Source: SVEL01 sp045125245
Lineage (GTDB): Bacteria; Bacillota; Clostridia; Lachnospirales; Lachnospiraceae
Assembly: GCA_045125245.1 (NCBI GenBank)
Contig: JBGVNF010000136.1
Location: 21,694 to 85,693 of the forward strand
Length of the DNA: 64,000 nt
Direction of reading: 5' to 3'
How positions within the stretch are numbered: position 1 is the stretch's first letter; every line of letters starts with the position of its first letter. The notes under the pieces were generated by a model. The model made no database searches, was not told the origin of the DNA, and worked only from the letters and a program-made list of their open reading frames with translations. A program made the position numbers and the translations under genes. Of this stretch, positions 44,754 through 52,321 are shown piece by piece.

Positions 44754-45059
44754 TTAACACCTGCCTTTCTTAGCAGACCATGGATATTCTCCACAGTTCC
44801 AGTTCCAATTGTCACAGTCACCCATATTGTAGCTATAGATTGTGCCAAAGCGTTCTGTGTATTCTTTTATCAATTCATGACGAATGAATTGAAGTTTTTT
44901 AAAGTATTCCATAGCTTCCATACAATCTGGATGGGTGTCAAGGAATAATCTTGTATCGTCCATAGCGAAGGATACTTTGGTTATAGCTATATCTAGTTCG
45001 TGACGAGTTTTCTGAACAACACAACTGCGATTATTTATACAACGATTTTCCATACTCAT
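44754..45059 (-). CDS. cotJB: Spore coat protein CotJB
   Basis: Small coat protein of 101 residues with the family pattern: helix ITKVSFAMDDTRLFLDTHPD, then EAMEYFKKLQFIRHELIKEY, and an aromatic C-terminal stretch DNWNWNCGEYPWS. ATG 45059 overlaps the cotJA stop (ATGA); GGAGG lies 11 bases upstream. It forms the cotJ coat module with its neighbours and is normally made in the mother cell during sporulation. Confidence 0.93.
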   Translation of the reverse strand: MSMENRCINNRSCVVQKTRHELDIAITKVSFAMDDTRLFLDTHPDCMEAMEYFKKLQFIRHELIKEYTERFGTIYSYNMGDCDNWNWNCGEYPWSAKKGRC

Positions 45060-45268
45060 TTGCACGCACACCTCCCCATAAATGGTTTGTCAAGGCAAGG
45101 GAACAAAGTTCCAACATGCAGGGCTTTATCTAATTCGTAAGTTTTATTCCATGTCTGCCAAGGAACATATGCCATAGCTAACACCCAGTCTGCAGAAACA
45201 GAATCTCTGCAATCTGAATTGTTATAAGGCATAGGTTGCATTGGACAGTTGCAATTTACCTGATTCAT
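45056..45268 (-). CDS. cotJA: Spore coat associated protein CotJA
   Basis: 70 residues, first gene of cotJABC. Matches the CotJA core: AYVPWQTWNKTYELDKAL followed by GTLFPCLDKPFMGRC. The N-terminus is Cys/Asn/Pro rich. Its stop overlaps the cotJB start. A sporulation (sigma-E type) promoter is expected upstream; candidate CATA boxes exist but none has convincing spacing, so none is annotated. Confidence 0.92.
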   Translation of the reverse strand: MNQVNCNCPMQPMPYNNSDCRDSVSADWVLAMAYVPWQTWNKTYELDKALHVGTLFPCLDKPFMGRCACK

Positions 45269-45346
45269 ATATACTCCTAATTATTATTTTATATTTATAA
45301 ACTATGCAGTAATTTAAGATATGCGACAATATAAATCTAAAATCGC

Positions 45347-45375
45347 TTGTTTTTATATATTTTACGTGGTATGAT
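45347..45375 (+). promoter_or_regulatory. Promoter of fructose-bisphosphate aldolase
   Basis: TTGTTT (45347-45352), 17-base spacer, TATGAT (45370-45375). It lies 50 bases before ATG 45428. Confidence 0.65.
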
Positions 45376-45427
45376 ACAGAAAGGAATGAAATCCTATAAA
45401 TGTAAATTACAATGGAGGTATAAATTT

Positions 45428-46294
45428 ATGTTAGTTTCAGCAGAAGAAATGTTAAAGAAGGCTAAAGCTGGTAAGTACGCTGTAGGTCAGTTCAATATCA
45501 ACAACCTTGAGTGGACAAAGGCAATTTTATTAACAGCACAGGAATTAAACTCACCTGTTATCTTAGGTGTATCTGAGGGTGCTGGAAAATATATGGCAGG
45601 CTACAAGACAGTTGTAGGTATGGTTAATGGTATGTTAGAGGAGCTTAACATCACAGTTCCTGTTGCATTACATTTAGATCATGGTAGCTATGATGGATGT
45701 ATGAAGTGTATCGAGGCTGGTTTCTCATCAGTTATGTTCGATGGTTCACACTATCCAATCGAAGAGAACATTGCTAAGACAACAGAGCTTATCAACATCA
45801 CAAGAGAGAAGGGTATGTCTCTTGAAGCAGAAGTTGGTTCTATCGGTGGTGAAGAAGACGGTGTTGTAGGTAAGGGTGAGTGCGCTGATCCTAACGAGTG
45901 TAAGTCAATCGCTGACTTAGGCGTTACAATGCTTGCTGCTGGTATCGGTAACATTCATGGTAAGTATCCAGCTAACTGGGAAGGCTTAAGCTTTGAGACA
46001 TTAGATGCTATTCAGCAGCTTACAGGTGAGATGCCACTCGTTCTTCACGGTGGTACAGGTATCCCAGAGGATATGATTAAGAAGGCTATTAGCCTTGGTG
46101 TAGCTAAGATTAACGTTAACACAGAGTGTCAGCTTGCATTTGCTGCAGCTACTCGTGGATATGTAGAGGCTGGTAAGGACTTAGAAGGTAAGGGATTCGA
46201 TCCTAGAAAGCTTTTAGCTCCAGGCTTCGAGGCTATTAAGGCAACAGTTAAAGAGAAGATGGAATTATTTGGTTCAGTAGGCAAGGCTTGCTAA
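45428..46294 (+). CDS. fba: Class II fructose-1,6-bisphosphate aldolase
   Basis: Zinc-dependent glycolytic aldolase, splitting fructose 1,6-bisphosphate into dihydroxyacetone phosphate and glyceraldehyde 3-phosphate. Visible motifs: VALHLDHGSYD (catalytic Asp, Zn His), SVMFDGSHYPIEENI, EAEVGSIGGEEDGV, GNIHGKYP (Zn His), LVLHGGTGIP (Zn His and phosphate loop) and KINVNTECQ. 288 residues is standard. ATG 45428 has GGAGG nine bases upstream; a longer frame from 45347 starts in the promoter. Codon use suggests high expression. Own promoter and terminator, so a single-gene unit. Confidence 0.96.
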   Translation: MLVSAEEMLKKAKAGKYAVGQFNINNLEWTKAILLTAQELNSPVILGVSEGAGKYMAGYKTVVGMVNGMLEELNITVPVALHLDHGSYDGCMKCIEAGFSSVMFDGSHYPIEENIAKTTELINITREKGMSLEAEVGSIGGEEDGVVGKGECADPNECKSIADLGVTMLAAGIGNIHGKYPANWEGLSFETLDAIQQLTGEMPLVLHGGTGIPEDMIKKAISLGVAKINVNTECQLAFAAATRGYVEAGKDLEGKGFDPRKLLAPGFEAIKATVKEKMELFGSVGKAC

Positions 46295-46314
46295 TATCAA
46301 ATTATTTTTGAATA

Positions 46315-46343
46315 TTGAAACTGTTTTTTAAATAGTGTATAAT
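46315..46343 (+). promoter_or_regulatory. Near-consensus promoter directly upstream of a hairpin and the sortase gene
   Basis: TTGAAA (46315-46320), exactly 17 bases, TATAAT (46338-46343). The predicted start (near 46350) falls in the first bases of the hairpin at 46346-46377. Confidence 0.7.
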
Positions 46344-46345
46344 AC

Positions 46346-46386
46346 AAGGGACTATGCGTTTTGACGCAGAGTCCCTTAAATTTTTA
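46346..46386 (+). terminator. Hairpin with T-run after fba, overlapping the sortase leader
   Basis: Arms 46346-46359 and 46364-46377 pair with one A-G mismatch (GGGACT with AGTCCC, TGCGT with ACGCA), loop TTTG. AAA then five T follow. It can terminate fba transcripts; it also lies at the very start of transcripts from the promoter at 46315. Confidence 0.75.
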
Positions 46387-46424
46387 TTATATATTTTTAT
46401 AATGCGACTGCGAGGTGCATGAGT

Positions 46425-47570
46425 TTGAGTAAAGTGAATGATAAAAATAAAATAGATGAAATCGACAAGATGATAGAAGAGGAAATTCAACTTGGGATTA
46501 AAAAACTAGCATCTGAAGAGATGGAAGCTAGAAAAAATGCTACTAAGGAAGAAGCTAAGACAGAAGTAAAAGAAGAAGTTAAGGAAGATACTAAGATAGA
46601 ACAAGCAGCAATTACAGAGGAAGAAAACCTTGATATCGAATGGATTGATTGCGAAGATCCTAGGAAAAAGAGAAAGAAAAAAATTCAAAAGTTTACATAT
46701 AGTCTTACTAGATATGCGGTTATGCTTTTTGCATTATTTATCTTTGGATATGCTGCTTATGAGCTTACAGTTATCTATGTGGAGAGCAAGGAAGCAACGG
46801 AGAATACTTCTGGTACAAAGGAGATGTTTTTAGTTGATTTTGATTCTCTTGGAAGCCATTTTGAGATGCCGACTAATGCGGAGGGTGAAACCATTGAGCT
46901 GGTAAATAAGGGAGATGGCAAGCTTTTTGTATTTGATTTTGATAAAATGCTTGAATATAATTCTGATTCTAAGGGATACATTAGACAGGATAATGGAGAG
47001 TATATTGATAATCCTATACTTCAGGGCAAGGATAATGATTATTATTTAACACATTTGGCGGATCACAAGAAAAGTTCTGTAGGAGCTATATTTATTGACT
47101 ATAGAATAGCAGATGGACTTAAAGCGAAAAACTGTATTATCTACGGTCACAATATGGGAACAAGAGTTGATCACGCTATGTTTGGTAGTTTGAACTGGTA
47201 TTATTATAAAACTGGTTATTATAAGGAGCACACAACCTTTGATATCTGGATTGAGAATATAAGATACAGATATTATGTATATGCGGTGTTTAAGACTCCT
47301 GCTGCAGGAAGTGATGTGTTTACATATGAATTTGAAAATGATGAAGCTTTTATGGCTTATGTAGATAATTGTAAGAAGCAGTCAAAGTATCATTTTAAAG
47401 AGGCGCCAGAGATTACTAAAGACAGTAATATCATTACTTTGGTGACTTGTACTCACGAGGAGGAGAAGCGACTTATAGTTCAGCTTGTGCGTGGTGAGGA
47501 ATTGGATGTGTATGGAAATCCTGTTGGGGAAGTACCTGATGATAGTGCAGATAAAGAGTCTAAGAAGTAG
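46425..47570 (+). CDS. srtB: Class B sortase
   Basis: Membrane cysteine transpeptidase that links surface proteins to the wall. A charged, Glu/Lys-rich cytoplasmic N-terminus of about 85 residues (unusually long) is followed by one transmembrane helix (about 92-112), then the sortase fold. Catalytic residues: His242 in IIYGHNMG, Cys342 in TLVTCT, Arg349 in EKRLIVQ, numbering from TTG 46425. The TLxTC sequence with class B spacing and insertions indicates SrtB. TTG 46425 is preferred because GAGGTG (46412-46417) sits seven bases before it; ATG 46419 leaves only one base. The QTGD surface protein upstream is a possible substrate. Confidence 0.9.
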   Translation: MSKVNDKNKIDEIDKMIEEEIQLGIKKLASEEMEARKNATKEEAKTEVKEEVKEDTKIEQAAITEEENLDIEWIDCEDPRKKRKKKIQKFTYSLTRYAVMLFALFIFGYAAYELTVIYVESKEATENTSGTKEMFLVDFDSLGSHFEMPTNAEGETIELVNKGDGKLFVFDFDKMLEYNSDSKGYIRQDNGEYIDNPILQGKDNDYYLTHLADHKKSSVGAIFIDYRIADGLKAKNCIIYGHNMGTRVDHAMFGSLNWYYYKTGYYKEHTTFDIWIENIRYRYYVYAVFKTPAAGSDVFTYEFENDEAFMAYVDNCKKQSKYHFKEAPEITKDSNIITLVTCTHEEEKRLIVQLVRGEELDVYGNPVGEVPDDSADKESKK

Positions 47571-47626
47571 GGTTTAACCATATTATTTAAATAGAAGTTT
47601 GGAACAATAGGAAAGGAATAATAAAG

Positions 47627-49738
47627 ATGAGTGAAGTATTAAATGTAGAAGCCATATTTGGAGAAAATGTATTTTCATTGGGAAAGATGCGTGAGCGTCT
47701 GCCTAAGAAGGTATATAGTGAGCTTACTAAGGTTATGGCAGAAGGTGGAGATTTGTCCTTGGAGACTGCGGATGTAGTAGCTAAGGCTATGAAAGACTGG
47801 GCAGTAGAGAAGGGTGCAACACACTATACACATTGGTTCCAACCACTTACAGGAATTACAGCTGAAAAGCATGACGCTTTCGTAACTAATCCAGATGAGA
47901 GTGGACATATGCTTATGGAATTCTCTGGCAAGGAGCTTATAAAGGGTGAGTCAGACGCATCCTCATTCCCTTCAGGTGGACTTCGTTCTACATTTGAGGC
48001 GAGAGGATATACAGCTTGGGATCTTACTTCACCAGCTTTTATCAAGGAATCAGCTATCGGTGCAGTTCTTTGTATACCTACAGTTTTCTGTGCATACACT
48101 GGTGAAGCCTTAGACCAGAAGACACCACTTCTTCGTTCTATGGAGGCTGTAAGTGAGCAGGCATTGAGAATCGTTAGATTATTTGGAAATACAGAAGCTA
48201 CTAAGGTTACACCTTCGGTAGGTGCAGAGCAGGAATATTTCCTTGTAGATAGAAGTAAGTACCTTCAGAGAAAGGACTTAATATATGCTGGTAGAACTCT
48301 TTTTGGTGCACCAGCGCCAAAGGGTCAGGAGATGGATGACCATTATTATGGAACTATCAGAGAGCGTGTAGGCGCGTATATGAGAGACTTAAATATCGAG
48401 CTCTGGAAGCTTGGTGTGTCTGCTAAGACTCAGCACAATGAAGTAGCTCCAGCTCAGCACGAGTTGGCTCCTATCTATTCTACAGCTAATATTGAGGTAG
48501 ACCACAATCAGATTATTATGGAGACTATGAAGAGAGTAGCTATTCGTCATGATATGAATTGTCTTCTTCATGAGAAGCCATTTGCTGGTATAAATGGTTC
48601 TGGTAAGCATAATAACTGGTCGCTTGTTACTGATAATGGCGTGAATTTACTTGAGCCAGGTGAGACTCCTAACCAGAACATTCAGTTCTTGCTTGTGCTT
48701 GCTTGTGTGCTTAAGGCTGTTGATAGACATGCTGATTTGCTTAAGCAGTCGGCTTCAAATGTTGGTAATGACCAGAGACTTGGTGCTCACGAGGCGCCAC
48801 CTACTATTATGTCGGTGTTCCTTGGTGAACAGCTTGAGGACGTGGTAGATCAGCTTATCGAGACAGGTGAGGCTAAGAGTTGTCTTCACGGCAATAAACT
48901 TATGACAGGTGTAAGCACACTTCCAGATTTAGAAATGGATGCTACAGATAGAAATAGAACATCACCATTTGCATTTACTGGTAATAAGTTTGAGTTTAGA
49001 ACAGTTGGTTCTTCAGACTCTATCGCTAGTGCAAATATTACATTAAATACAATTGTGGCTGAAGCATTTTGTGAGGCGGCAGATGTTCTTGAAAAGGCAG
49101 AAGATTTCGATATGGAATGTCATGACCTAATCAAGAAGTATATGACAGAGCACCAGAGAATTATCTTCAATGGCAATGGATATTCTAAGGAATGGGCAAA
49201 GGAAGCTGAGAGAAGAGGTCTTCCAAATATCAAGTCTATGGTGGAGGCTGTAGAGGCGCTTACTACAGAGAAGGCTATTAATTTATTTGGTAAGTTTCAT
49301 ATATTCACAGAGGCAGAGCTTTCTTCTCGTGCAGAGATTTTATATGAGACATATGCTAAGACTACAAATATCGAGGCACTTACCATGATAGATATGGCTT
49401 CTAAGCATATTATTCCTGCGGTTAATAAGTATGTTAAATTCCTTGCAGATACAGTTATCGCTGTAAGAGAGGCAGGAGCTGATGCATCAGTTCAGTTAGA
49501 TGCTTTAAATGAAGTAACAGCTTATCTTAAGGAAACTAAGGAAGCTTTAGGCGAGCTTGTTAAGGCACAGGCAGAGGCAGTGACTATGCGTCGTGGTAAG
49601 AATCAGGCATTTACATATAGAAATAGTGTAATGGTAGCTATGGAAGCTTTGAGAAAGCCAGTAGATAAATTGGAAATGATAGTTGATAAAGAAATGTGGC
49701 CAATGCCATCCTATGGAGATTTAATCTTCGAGGTGTAA
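47627..49738 (+). CDS. glnN: Glutamine synthetase type III
   Basis: Makes glutamine from glutamate, ammonia and ATP. At 703 residues this is the long dodecameric GSIII (GlnN), typical of Bacteroidetes, cyanobacteria and many gut Clostridia, not the 440-residue GlnA. Motifs: GVNVFSLGKM-like start (GENVFSLGKMRERLPK), VGAEQEYFLVDRSKY, NEVAPAQHELAPIYSTANIE, KPFAGINGSGKHNNWSL and RNRTSPFAFTGNKFEFR. AGGAAAGGAATAATAAAG precedes the ATG. It is only 56 bases after the sortase stop but has no evident functional link to it. No PII or TnrA-type operator is seen. Confidence 0.97.
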   Translation: MSEVLNVEAIFGENVFSLGKMRERLPKKVYSELTKVMAEGGDLSLETADVVAKAMKDWAVEKGATHYTHWFQPLTGITAEKHDAFVTNPDESGHMLMEFSGKELIKGESDASSFPSGGLRSTFEARGYTAWDLTSPAFIKESAIGAVLCIPTVFCAYTGEALDQKTPLLRSMEAVSEQALRIVRLFGNTEATKVTPSVGAEQEYFLVDRSKYLQRKDLIYAGRTLFGAPAPKGQEMDDHYYGTIRERVGAYMRDLNIELWKLGVSAKTQHNEVAPAQHELAPIYSTANIEVDHNQIIMETMKRVAIRHDMNCLLHEKPFAGINGSGKHNNWSLVTDNGVNLLEPGETPNQNIQFLLVLACVLKAVDRHADLLKQSASNVGNDQRLGAHEAPPTIMSVFLGEQLEDVVDQLIETGEAKSCLHGNKLMTGVSTLPDLEMDATDRNRTSPFAFTGNKFEFRTVGSSDSIASANITLNTIVAEAFCEAADVLEKAEDFDMECHDLIKKYMTEHQRIIFNGNGYSKEWAKEAERRGLPNIKSMVEAVEALTTEKAINLFGKFHIFTEAELSSRAEILYETYAKTTNIEALTMIDMASKHIIPAVNKYVKFLADTVIAVREAGADASVQLDALNEVTAYLKETKEALGELVKAQAEAVTMRRGKNQAFTYRNSVMVAMEALRKPVDKLEMIVDKEMWPMPSYGDLIFEV

Positions 49739-49758
49739 GATAAAAGGGGGAAAAGAAG

Positions 49759-50805
49759 TTGACTAATATATACAAATGTCCTTCTTGTGGAGCGCCAATT
49801 GAGTTTGATTCCAAAGAAGGTAAGATGTCATGTAATTACTGTGGAAGCTCCTTTGACGTATCTCAAATCGATGAACAGTATAAAAAATACGAAGATACTA
49901 TAGTTGATGAAACAGAGATAGATAAGGAATATTGTGAGTTTGACGGTTATAGATGTGGCAACTGTGGTGCAGAGGTGGCAACGGACGAGACGACTACAGC
50001 TACATTTTGTAGCTTCTGTGGAAGCCCAACTCTTATAAGAAATAGACTTGGTGGATCATTAAAGCCACATTATGTTATTCCTTTTAAGATTGAGAAGAAG
50101 GAAGCGGTGGAGGCTTATAAGAAGTGGACTGGTAAGGGTATTATTACTCCGTCATGCTTTAGAAAGAAGAGTACTATCGAGAAAATTACAGGTCTCTATG
50201 TACCATTTTGGGTTTATGACTATGACGTAGATGCATATGTGAGAGCTGTGGGTACAAGAAAAAGTAGAGATAGAAGAGGAGATACTATCTATGAGCATAC
50301 AGCTCATTATAGCATCGGAAGAAATGTTAGTGCGAGCTATGAGATGGTTCCAGCAGATGCTTCTGAAAAAATGGATGATAAAACCATGGATTTACTTGAA
50401 CCATTTGATTACAGTGAGATGAAGCCTTTTGAGATGCCTTATTTATCAGGATATTTTGCGGATAAATATTCTTATAGCATGGAAGAAATGAAGAATCGTG
50501 TGGAAACTCGTGTAAGAAATTATATATTTGAGGAAGCTAGAAAAACTATAGTTGGTTATTCCACAGTTCAGATGCTAGGTTCAAATATGAATTTGAAAAG
50601 AAAGAAAGCATACTACACACTTATGCCTGTGTGGGTATTGAACTATGAATATAAGGGAAAGAAATATTCCTTTAATATGAATGGTCAGACAGGTAGAATA
50701 GTAGGTAAGCCGCCGAAATCATTTGCGAAGATAGCCGCATTGTTTTGTGGCGTGACAGCTGCAAGCGCTGGTATATTTGCGTTGTTAGGAGGGCTGTTTG
50801 GATAA
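49759..50805 (+). CDS. Zinc-ribbon protein (TFIIB-type zinc ribbon) with C-terminal membrane helix
   Basis: 348 residues with two CxxC...CxxC zinc ribbons at the N-terminus (CPSCGAPIEF...CNYCGSS and CGNCGAEV...CSFCGSP). A conserved central region includes PHYVIPFKIEKKEAVEAY and ITGLYVPFWVYDYD, and one hydrophobic helix ends the protein. TTG 49759 is used, after GGGGGAAAAG. The next gene, a TPM-domain protein, overlaps its stop by one base; this pairing recurs in Firmicutes and suggests a shared membrane complex. Biochemical role unknown. Confidence 0.8.
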   Translation: MTNIYKCPSCGAPIEFDSKEGKMSCNYCGSSFDVSQIDEQYKKYEDTIVDETEIDKEYCEFDGYRCGNCGAEVATDETTTATFCSFCGSPTLIRNRLGGSLKPHYVIPFKIEKKEAVEAYKKWTGKGIITPSCFRKKSTIEKITGLYVPFWVYDYDVDAYVRAVGTRKSRDRRGDTIYEHTAHYSIGRNVSASYEMVPADASEKMDDKTMDLLEPFDYSEMKPFEMPYLSGYFADKYSYSMEEMKNRVETRVRNYIFEEARKTIVGYSTVQMLGSNMNLKRKKAYYTLMPVWVLNYEYKGKKYSFNMNGQTGRIVGKPPKSFAKIAALFCGVTAASAGIFALLGGLFG

Positions 50806-51749
50806 TGAGAAGATTTAGTATAAAACTAAGATTACTTATAGGCATTATGCTTATGGCATTTATTTTTCCAGGATATTCTTATGAATATGATAAAGATTTT
50901 GGTTTTGGGGAAATAGATAAAGAACAATATGTATATGATTATGCTGGTGTATATGATGAGGATGAAGAGGAAGAATTGCAAGAGATTTGCGAGAAGATAG
51001 GAAAGAAGCTTGATTTGGATATCATCATCTTAACCAGTAGCGATTTGGGCTTTGGCGACGATTATGCTAGCGATAGCGTAATAGATAGCTATGAAAGACA
51101 GTATGCTGAAACCTTTTATCTATCAGGTGGATACGATGATGGTATTTTATATCTTCTTGATTTAGATTATGATGGAATCTATGTTACAAGAAGCGGTATG
51201 GCGGAAGTGTACATTGATGATGATGATAATGAGGAAATTCTCGATGAAATATGGGATGATTTCCTTGATTATGATTATTATTATGCGGCAGAGGATTTTG
51301 TAGATGCGGTAAATGATATTGTAGGAAAGAGACTTAAGGATGATGAGTTTGTTGAACTTAAGGAAGCTTGGGATGAAGGCGATTACGTATTCTACGATGA
51401 ATTTTTAGCTGATTATCATGATGAGATAGTAAAAGCTCATAAAGAGAATTTATTTACTGGATTAAAGAATCCTTTTACTTGTATTTTGATAGGTACCGTG
51501 ATAGGCATTATCGTAGTTATTGTAGCGTTAGTAAGCTCTGGTACTCATATGAAGGCAGGAAGCCGTACTTATATGAAAAACGGTAGTTTTAGGATACTTC
51601 AAAGATTTGATAGATATACACATACAACCACTCGTAGCTATAAGGTGGAGAGCTCATCTGGCGGTGGTTCGGGCGGAATTTCGTCAAGTCATAGAAGTAG
51701 CTTTGGTGGCAGCAGTCGAAGCTTTAGCGGCGGCGGTAGACGCAGATAA
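50805..51749 (+). CDS. TPM-domain membrane protein (YgcG-like)
   Basis: 314 residues: signal peptide (RLLIGIMLMAFIFPGYS), an acidic extracytoplasmic TPM domain (about 40-175; YVYDYAGVYDEDEEEELQEI, GYDDGILYLLDLD), one transmembrane helix (about 222-245), then a Gly/Ser/Arg-rich cytoplasmic tail (SFGGSSRSFSGGGRRR) typical of YgcG-type proteins. ATG 50805 overlaps the previous stop (TAATG) with AGGAGG 12 bases upstream. TPM domains bind divalent metal and some act as phosphatases; here only the fold is supported. Confidence 0.83.
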   Translation: MRRFSIKLRLLIGIMLMAFIFPGYSYEYDKDFGFGEIDKEQYVYDYAGVYDEDEEEELQEICEKIGKKLDLDIIILTSSDLGFGDDYASDSVIDSYERQYAETFYLSGGYDDGILYLLDLDYDGIYVTRSGMAEVYIDDDDNEEILDEIWDDFLDYDYYYAAEDFVDAVNDIVGKRLKDDEFVELKEAWDEGDYVFYDEFLADYHDEIVKAHKENLFTGLKNPFTCILIGTVIGIIVVIVALVSSGTHMKAGSRTYMKNGSFRILQRFDRYTHTTTRSYKVESSSGGGSGGISSSHRSSFGGSSRSFSGGGRRR

Positions 51750-51764
51750 TAGCAAAGGATTGTT

Positions 51765-51773
51765 TGTTATAAT
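51765..51773 (+). promoter_or_regulatory. Extended -10 promoter of the cyclophilin gene
   Basis: TGTTATAAT (51765-51773): consensus -10 with TGn extension; no clear -35. It lies 30 bases before ATG 51803. Confidence 0.45.
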
Positions 51774-51802
51774 GAATTAATATATTTTAGGAGGAAGAAA
51801 AA

Positions 51803-52321
51803 ATGGCAAACCCAATAGTGACAATTACAATGGAAAATGGAGATGTGATTAAGGCGGAGCTTTATCCAGAGATAGCTCCAAACACAGTAAACAATTTTAT
51901 CAGTCTTATTAAGAAGGGCTACTATGATGGACTTATTTTTCACAGAGTAATCTATGGATTTATGATTCAGGGTGGATGTCCAAACGGAAATGGTATGGGC
52001 GGTCCTGGTTATGATATTAAGGGAGAGTTCTCTTCAAATGGTTTTAAGAATGACTTAAAGCACACTGAGGGTGTTCTTTCAATGGCTCGTTCTATGATGC
52101 CTGATTCAGCTGGTTCTCAGTTCTTTATCATGCATAAGAACTCACCACACCTTGATGGACAGTATGCTGCTTTCGGTAAGGTTATCGAGGGTATGGAAAA
52201 TGTAAATAAAATCGCTGAGTGTGATACAGATTACTCGGATAGACCTTTAGAGGTGCAGAGAATGCAGTCAGTAACTGTAGATACTTTTGGTGTGGAATAT
52301 GATGAGCCGGAGAAGTGCTAA
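51803..52321 (+). CDS. Cyclophilin-type peptidyl-prolyl cis-trans isomerase
   Basis: 172-residue cytoplasmic PPIase that helps protein folding. Core motifs are complete: NFISLIKKGYYDGLIFHRVI with the catalytic Arg, GFMIQGGCPNGNGMGGPGY, SAGSQFFIMHKNSPHLDGQY and AAFGKVIEGMENV. No signal peptide. AGGAGG precedes ATG 51803. Its stop overlaps the next start by one base. Confidence 0.96.
   Translation: MANPIVTITMENGDVIKAELYPEIAPNTVNNFISLIKKGYYDGLIFHRVIYGFMIQGGCPNGNGMGGPGYDIKGEFSSNGFKNDLKHTEGVLSMARSMMPDSAGSQFFIMHKNSPHLDGQYAAFGKVIEGMENVNKIAECDTDYSDRPLEVQRMQSVTVDTFGVEYDEPEKC

Noticed and set aside
45269..45346. Sigma-E promoter for cotJA
   Set aside because: CATA-type boxes are present but spacing to a matching upstream box is wrong.
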